Origin: Alphaproteobacteria bacterium
GTDB lineage: Bacteria; Pseudomonadota; Alphaproteobacteria; Puniceispirillales; Puniceispirillaceae
Direction: 5' to 3'
DNA: 11,299 bases
Assembly (NCBI GenBank): GCA_022425565.1
Contig: JAKMFG010000152.1
Coordinates: 1-11,299, forward strand
Shown here in pieces: positions 8,352-11,299 of the stretch. Numbering within the stretch: the stretch's first letter is position 1; every line of letters begins with the position of its first letter. Below the pieces are notes generated by a model that saw only the letters and a program-made list of their open reading frames with translations, had not been told where the DNA came from and made no database searches. A program made the position numbers and the translations under genes.

Positions 8352-9821
8352 ATGTATTTGGGTCTCGACCTTGGAACATCTGCGGTGAAAGCGCTTCTTG
8401 CTGATGAGTCTGGAGCAGCTGTCGGCAGTCAAAGCGTCCCGTTGCAGGTGATTCGTCGGCAGGCCGGCTGGTCGGAGCAGGACCCGCAAAGCTGGTGGGA
8501 CGCAACCAACAGGGCTGTCCGGTCTCTCGGCGCGAAATATCCCGAACAGATGCGGCAAGTCACTGCAATCGGGCTCGCAGGTCAGATGCATGGGCTGACG
8601 GCACTTGATGCGAATGATGCTGTTCTGCGCCCTGCCATTTTGTGGAATGATACCCGCTCGGCACCTCAGGCCACACATCTCGACACAGTACATGCTGCCT
8701 TTCGTCAGATCGGCGGAAATGCGGTAATGCCGGGATTCACCGCCCCAAAGGCAGTGTGGATGGCCGAGAATGAGCCGGAGCTGTTCCAGCGTCTCGCCAC
8801 TGTACTGCTTCCCAAGGATTATCTGCGGTTTCAGATGACCGGCGAGAAAGTCTCCGACATGTCGGATGCGGCGGGAACCCTCTGGCTAGATGTTGCGGAA
8901 CGCGACTGGTCGGATGAACTGCTTTCAATTTGCGGTCTCGACCGCCGGTCGATGCCGCGCCTGATCGAAGGCAGCGAGGTGTCAGGGCGGCTTCGTGCCG
9001 AAATCGCACACAGCTGGGGCATGGATGGCAGGCCTGTTGTGGCAGGCGGTGGCGGCGATAATGCGGCGGCGGCTGTAGGTCTTGGTATTGTGACGCCGGG
9101 TGACAGTTTCCTGTCGCTGGGAACCTCTGGGGTGGTCTTCACCGTGACTGACCATTTTGCCCCGGCAACTGACAGGGGCGCTCATGCATTTTGCCACGCG
9201 CTACCGGGCAGCTGGCACCAGATGGGAGTCATTCTTGCGGCAAGCGACTGCGTGTCGTGGCTTTGCGAGATAACCGGCTTGACCATTGACACTCTGATGG
9301 AGCAGATGGCGCAAACAGATCCGGCCGCCACCGACCTGATGTTCCACCCCTATCTGTCCGGAGAACGTACACCGCACAATGATGCCGACGCACGAGGCGG
9401 CTTCTTTGGCCTCGCACGCCATCATGGGCCCGGCGATATGGCACGAGCCGTTCTCCAGGGGGTGGGTTTTGCCATTGCCGATGCAACAGATGTTCTCAAG
9501 GAGGCTGGCGCAAGACCTGAAAGGCTGATGGCCACAGGAGGCGGGTCGAACAACCAGACATGGCTGTCCTATATTGCGTCACTTACGGGCATTTCCATTG
9601 ACCTGCCGGCGGATGGTGATTTCGGCGCCGCCTTCGGCGCTGCCCGGCTGGCGATGCTTGCAGACGGCGCAGACAGTGCCGATGTCTGCCGCAAGCCTGA
9701 CATCAAGCTCACAATCGAACCGGACAGGGAGCTCGCCAAGAAACTGAACCCGGCGCGTGATGACTGGCAGCAGATCTATCAGTTGCTTAGCGCACAAAAA
9801 AACCGCCATCCAAACGGATAG
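8352..9821 (+). CDS. xylB: Xylulokinase (FGGY family)
   Basis: This 489-residue sugar kinase of the FGGY family phosphorylates D-xylulose to xylulose 5-phosphate. The N-terminus MYLGLDLGTSAVKALL contains the first phosphate-binding loop. GQMHGL (77-82) is the xylulokinase sugar-site motif, followed by LWND (97-100), catalytic D236 in GGGGDN, SLGTSG, YLSGERTPH, and the ATP-site glycine run ATGGGSNNQTW. The start has AGGAGA at 8341-8346. It is transcribed away from the polyol operon from a shared control region and would consume xylulose made from D-arabinitol by the MtlK-like enzyme, as MtlY does in P. fluorescens. The C-terminus is odd: after the usual WQQIYQLL ending, the last residues KNRHPNG and the stop codon are encoded by the tRNA terminator copy at 9796-9825. 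The catalytic domains are complete, so the enzyme is expected to work. Confidence 0.93.
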   Translation: MYLGLDLGTSAVKALLADESGAAVGSQSVPLQVIRRQAGWSEQDPQSWWDATNRAVRSLGAKYPEQMRQVTAIGLAGQMHGLTALDANDAVLRPAILWNDTRSAPQATHLDTVHAAFRQIGGNAVMPGFTAPKAVWMAENEPELFQRLATVLLPKDYLRFQMTGEKVSDMSDAAGTLWLDVAERDWSDELLSICGLDRRSMPRLIEGSEVSGRLRAEIAHSWGMDGRPVVAGGGGDNAAAAVGLGIVTPGDSFLSLGTSGVVFTVTDHFAPATDRGAHAFCHALPGSWHQMGVILAASDCVSWLCEITGLTIDTLMEQMAQTDPAATDLMFHPYLSGERTPHNDADARGGFFGLARHHGPGDMARAVLQGVGFAIADATDVLKEAGARPERLMATGGGSNNQTWLSYIASLTGISIDLPADGDFGAAFGAARLAMLADGADSADVCRKPDIKLTIEPDRELAKKLNPARDDWQQIYQLLSAQKNRHPNG

Positions 9822-9825
9822 CGGT
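9796..9825 (-). terminator. Intrinsic terminator of tRNA-fMet remnant, copy 1
   Basis: Read on the - strand, a 10-bp stem (9825-9816 with 9811-9802, one G-U wobble, GTTT loop) is followed by seven U from the A run at 9796-9802. This is a textbook rho-independent terminator. It lies 20 nt beyond the CCA end of the tRNA remnant and evidently came with it. It is antisense to, and overlaps, the last codons of xylB. Confidence 0.8.
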
Positions 9826-9893
9826 GTGCGTAATTTTCCAGGTATTGGTTGCGGGCGCAGGATTTGAACCTGCGACCTTCAGGTTTTGAGCCT
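9797..9893 (-). repeat. 97-bp direct repeat, copy 1 (terminator plus tRNA-fMet 3' half)
   Basis: This segment matches 10965-11061 in 93 of 97 positions without gaps. It runs from the A run of the terminator through the tRNA 3' end to the anticodon stem, where similarity stops abruptly. The outer boundaries look like crossover or insertion boundaries of a tRNA-targeting element. The differences all lie in the tRNA portion, while the terminator and spacer are identical. Confidence 0.85.
9846..9893 (-). pseudogene. tRNA-fMet 3' fragment, degenerate (attachment-site remnant)
   Basis: On the - strand the sequence ends in GCAACCA, preceded by a perfect T arm (GCAGG, TTCAAAT loop, CCTGC) and the 3' strand of an anticodon stem (CCTGA). 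The anticodon loop reads CTCAAAA rather than CTCATAA, the 5' strand of the anticodon stem is broken (AAAGG), and there is no D arm or 5' acceptor strand. The acceptor strand reads GCCCGCA rather than CCCCGCA. It therefore cannot fold as a tRNA and is a decayed remnant of an initiator tRNA gene. Confidence 0.75.
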
Positions 9894-9926
9894 TTTAATT
9901 TGACCAACTCTTTAAGAACATAAATT

Positions 9927-10712
9927 TTAATATGGTGATGGCTGGCAATTTTCGCATACAAATGCACGACGCCCATTGATTTCAAATCGGGTTATTTCAC
10001 CCTTACAATCTGGACAGGTTTCCTTCGCAAAAATATTGAAATCCTCCCGATATTTGCGTTTGGATCTAATCGCGCCTCTCTCTGTTATAATCGCGTTGTG
10101 TTTTACGCCAAGCGTGAGCAGAGCCTTTGCGTCATTCCAAATACGGTCAAAGGTTTGCCTATCAATATTCTTGCCGAGCGTTTCTGGGTGCACCGCTTGG
10201 CGCCACAAAATTTCTGTCCTGTAGATGTTTCCAATACCAGCCATAACAGTCTGATTCATGATCAGGCTTCCAATTGAAGATTTGCTTTTTGATATTCTTT
10301 TAAAGGCTAAATCTGGGTTGGCATCTGAACGCAAGACATCGGGGCCGATTCGTGCAGTTAGCTTCGTGAGTTCTTCTATATTCAACACCTCACAAATTGA
10401 TGGACCGTTTATGTCAATGACATGGGTCCTACTTATCAAGCGAACACGTACAGTCCCCCTCGGTTCTTTGAGAGGCAATTTATGTTTGCGAATCTTTCCA
10501 AACAAGCCGAGGTGTATATGGAGTGAATCACCAGTTTCAAAGCTGTAAACGAGATGCTTACCGAAGGCCTCAACGGCGGTGCATAACTTCCCCGATAGAT
10601 GTTGAGATCCTTCCGCAAACCTACCTTGCGGTGACTGGATTGTTAGTTTATCGCCAGCAAGCACCTTATGATGATCTATCGCAGCGCGGTGAATGGTATG
10701 GCCTTCTGGCAT
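9927..10712 (-). CDS. Fpg/Nei-family DNA glycosylase/AP lyase
   Basis: The 261-residue protein belongs to the Fpg/Nei family, which removes oxidised bases from DNA and cleaves the abasic site. It begins MPEGHTIHR, giving the catalytic N-terminal proline P2 and glutamate E3. A conserved lysine is present in FGKHLVY (K52), and the helix-two-turns-helix segment contains MAGIGNIYRTE (157-167). It ends with a zinc finger CX2CX16CX2C (C233, C236, C253, C256) with the DNA-contacting arginine in NGRRAFVC. MPEGHT and the spacing resemble the Nei side of the family more than Fpg (MPELPE). The start has GGAG about 7 nt upstream. The gene is clearly AT-richer than the polyol genes and lies between two tRNA-fMet remnants, so it looks horizontally acquired. 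All catalytic and zinc residues are present, so it is probably active. Confidence 0.88.
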   Translation of the reverse strand: MPEGHTIHRAAIDHHKVLAGDKLTIQSPQGRFAEGSQHLSGKLCTAVEAFGKHLVYSFETGDSLHIHLGLFGKIRKHKLPLKEPRGTVRVRLISRTHVIDINGPSICEVLNIEELTKLTARIGPDVLRSDANPDLAFKRISKSKSSIGSLIMNQTVMAGIGNIYRTEILWRQAVHPETLGKNIDRQTFDRIWNDAKALLTLGVKHNAIITERGAIRSKRKYREDFNIFAKETCPDCKGEITRFEINGRRAFVCENCQPSPY

Positions 10713-10964
10713 TTTGAACTCCGCATCACTAGAAACAGCTCGTGATAACTAGCCCGATCACGATTTGACGAGAGGGTTGACGCCCATCTATCAAATTAGT
10801 GTAGCAAGGATAGAGTGACTGATTTGGTAACTGGTGCCACTAACCTCAATCCAAAATCCATGGTTCAGGCAAGATTTCGATAAATTGGTGTGTGACGAGC
10901 GGACTATAACTAGCGCCTGAGCCGAACATTATGCACTTTTTCACAATGGCAATCATTTTGAACG
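10713..10964. other. AT-rich spacer upstream of the glycosylase gene
   Basis: These 252 bp contain no recognisable gene. They should hold the promoter of the glycosylase gene and include the inverted repeat at 10740-10763. A weak extended -10-like TGCTACACT occurs on the - strand around 10806-10798, without a good -35. The stretch ends directly at the A run of the second terminator copy. Confidence 0.4.
10740..10763. promoter_or_regulatory. Inverted repeat upstream of the glycosylase gene
   Basis: TCGTGAT (10740-10746) and ATCACGA (10757-10763) are perfect 7-bp arms around 10 bp, located 28-51 bp before the glycosylase start codon. Spacing of about 1.6 helical turns fits a dimeric regulator site, and it could also form a leader hairpin. 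No regulator is known. Confidence 0.35.
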
Positions 10965-10993
10965 AAAAAACCGCCATCCAAACGGATAGCGGT
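10965..10993 (-). terminator. Intrinsic terminator of tRNA-fMet remnant, copy 2
   Basis: Identical in stem and loop to the copy at 9796-9825, this has stem arms 10993-10984 and 10979-10970 with a G-U wobble, then six U from 10970-10965 on the - strand. It would end transcription entering from the right before the glycosylase promoter region. Confidence 0.8.
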
Positions 10994-11061
10994 GTGCGTA
11001 ATTTTCCAGGTATTGGTTGCGGGGGTAGGATTTGAACCTACGACCTTCAGGTTATGAGCCT
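10965..11061 (-). repeat. 97-bp direct repeat, copy 2 (terminator plus tRNA-fMet 3' half)
   Basis: Partner of 9797-9893, offset by exactly 1168 bp with no indels. The four differing positions lie in the acceptor strand (one), the two sides of the T stem (two, compensating each other) and the anticodon loop (one). This copy keeps the sequence expected of an initiator tRNA throughout. Confidence 0.85.
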
Positions 11062-11064
11062 GAC
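11014..11064 (-). pseudogene. tRNA-fMet(CAT) 3' fragment (attachment site)
   Basis: On the - strand this 51-nt segment reads as the 3' part of an initiator tRNA. It has an intact anticodon arm (TCAGG, loop CTCATAA with anticodon CAT, CCTGA), variable region AAGGTC, T arm GTAGG/TTCAAAT/CCTAC, acceptor strand CCCCGCA and ACCA. Upstream of the anticodon stem, where GTAGCTC and the D arm should be, the sequence switches to unrelated DNA (GCCAAAAAT). It therefore has no 5' half and cannot be a functional tRNA as it stands. The switch point fits the crossover of a tRNA-targeting integrase. The intact gene is expected elsewhere, plausibly beyond the right edge. Confidence 0.75.
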
Positions 11065-11093
11065 ATTTTTGGCTTCCAGTCTAGCGAAGTTCC

Positions 11094-11143
11094 AAAAGGC
11101 ACCAAAAAGGCACCAGGATTTTCCAAGCCCTGAAAAAGGCACC
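11094..11143. repeat. Three AAAAGGCACC direct repeats (possible integrase arm sites)
   Basis: AAAAGGCACC occurs at 11094-11103, 11105-11114 and 11134-11143, with the first two one helical turn apart (11 bp). They lie 30-80 bp from the point where the tRNA remnant ends. Short repeated boxes beside the core site are how arm-type binding sites of lambda-family integrases are arranged. The assignment is inferred from position and repetition. Confidence 0.45.
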
Positions 11144-11145
11144 AG

Positions 11146-11166
11146 AGAAAACCTTTATGGTTTTCT
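11146..11166. other. Perfect 8-bp hairpin
   Basis: AGAAAACC (11146-11153) and GGTTTTCT (11159-11166) pair perfectly around a TTTAT loop, immediately beyond the three direct repeats. The stem is AT-rich, so as an RNA terminator it would be weak. It may be a protein-binding dyad of the attachment region. Confidence 0.4.
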
Positions 11167-11299
11167 ATGCTCAATTTCAGTGTATCGCCACCGATAATGA
11201 GGCGGTGTTGGACCTTTGTTACGGCCGCCCTGTTGCATTTGTTCATAGCCATGTGCCATTGCACCAACTGATCGCGACAAACAGAAGAGTCCTCTTGCC

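Larger units (their letters stand above)
11065..11299. other. Sequence next to the attachment site, no recognised gene
   Basis: Beyond the tRNA remnant the sequence has short open frames on the - strand, but none gives a recognisable protein. One 71-codon frame (11267-11052) runs into the tRNA remnant and is probably spurious. The stretch contains direct repeats and a hairpin described separately. It could be the attP arm of an element whose integrase gene would lie to the right of the window. Confidence 0.4.

Noticed and set aside
9846..9893. A functional tRNA with a CAA anticodon
   Set aside because: The loop CTCAAAA could be read as anticodon CAA, but there is no 5' half, the anticodon stem is broken, and there is no long variable arm as needed for tRNA-Leu.
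11052..11267. A 71-codon open frame on the - strand as an integrase C-terminus
   Set aside because: It shows no recombinase motif, and its last part covers the direct repeats and ends in the tRNA remnant. Most likely it is non-coding attachment-arm DNA.

Overview
The window looks like a stretch of alphaproteobacterial chromosome. The main evidence is a polyol uptake and oxidation locus of the Rhodobacter sphaeroides smo/mtlK type, together with an initiator-tRNA 3' end that resembles alphaproteobacterial tRNA-fMet. Most of the window is moderately GC-rich, but the last ~1.4 kb (about 9895-11299) is visibly AT-richer and looks acquired. The species cannot be named from the sequence alone.

Left edge (1-723, + strand): the last 23 codons of an unidentified membrane protein, followed by a cysteine-dependent Asp/Glu/hydantoin racemase-family gene. 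This pair converges on the polyol operon.

Polyol operon (8105 down to 754, - strand), in transcription order: periplasmic binding protein (smoE-like), two permeases (smoF-, smoG-like), a short-chain polyol dehydrogenase (smoS-like), an AraC-family regulator, a long-chain mannitol/arabinitol 2-dehydrogenase (mtlK-like) and the transport ATPase (smoK-like). From smoF onward the genes abut or overlap (10-nt gap, ATGA overlap, 4-nt gap, TGATG overlap, 13-nt overlap), so they are probably translated in a coupled fashion. The one real gap, 6642-6824 between smoE and smoF, holds up to three hairpins. These would suit high expression of the binding protein relative to the rest. A divergent xylulokinase gene (xylB, 8352-9821 +) shares a 246-bp control region with smoE. 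That region contains a good sigma70-like promoter for smoE and repeated CATTTTTTGC-type boxes leading up to its -35. Together the genes import hexitols/pentitols, oxidise them to fructose or xylulose, and phosphorylate xylulose into the pentose phosphate pathway. No fructokinase is present in the window.

Right end (9796-11299): a 97-bp direct repeat (93/97 identical, copies 1168 bp apart). Each copy consists of an intrinsic terminator followed by the 3' half of a tRNA-fMet gene on the - strand. Neither copy has a tRNA 5' half. Between them lies an AT-rich Fpg/Nei-family DNA glycosylase gene. Beyond the outer copy are three AAAAGGCACC direct repeats and a perfect hairpin, resembling the attachment arm of a tyrosine-recombinase element. 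The inner copy forms the 3' end of xylB: its last seven codons and stop lie in the tRNA terminator. I read this end as the nested scar of successive integrations at an initiator tRNA gene. This is the least ordinary part of the window.
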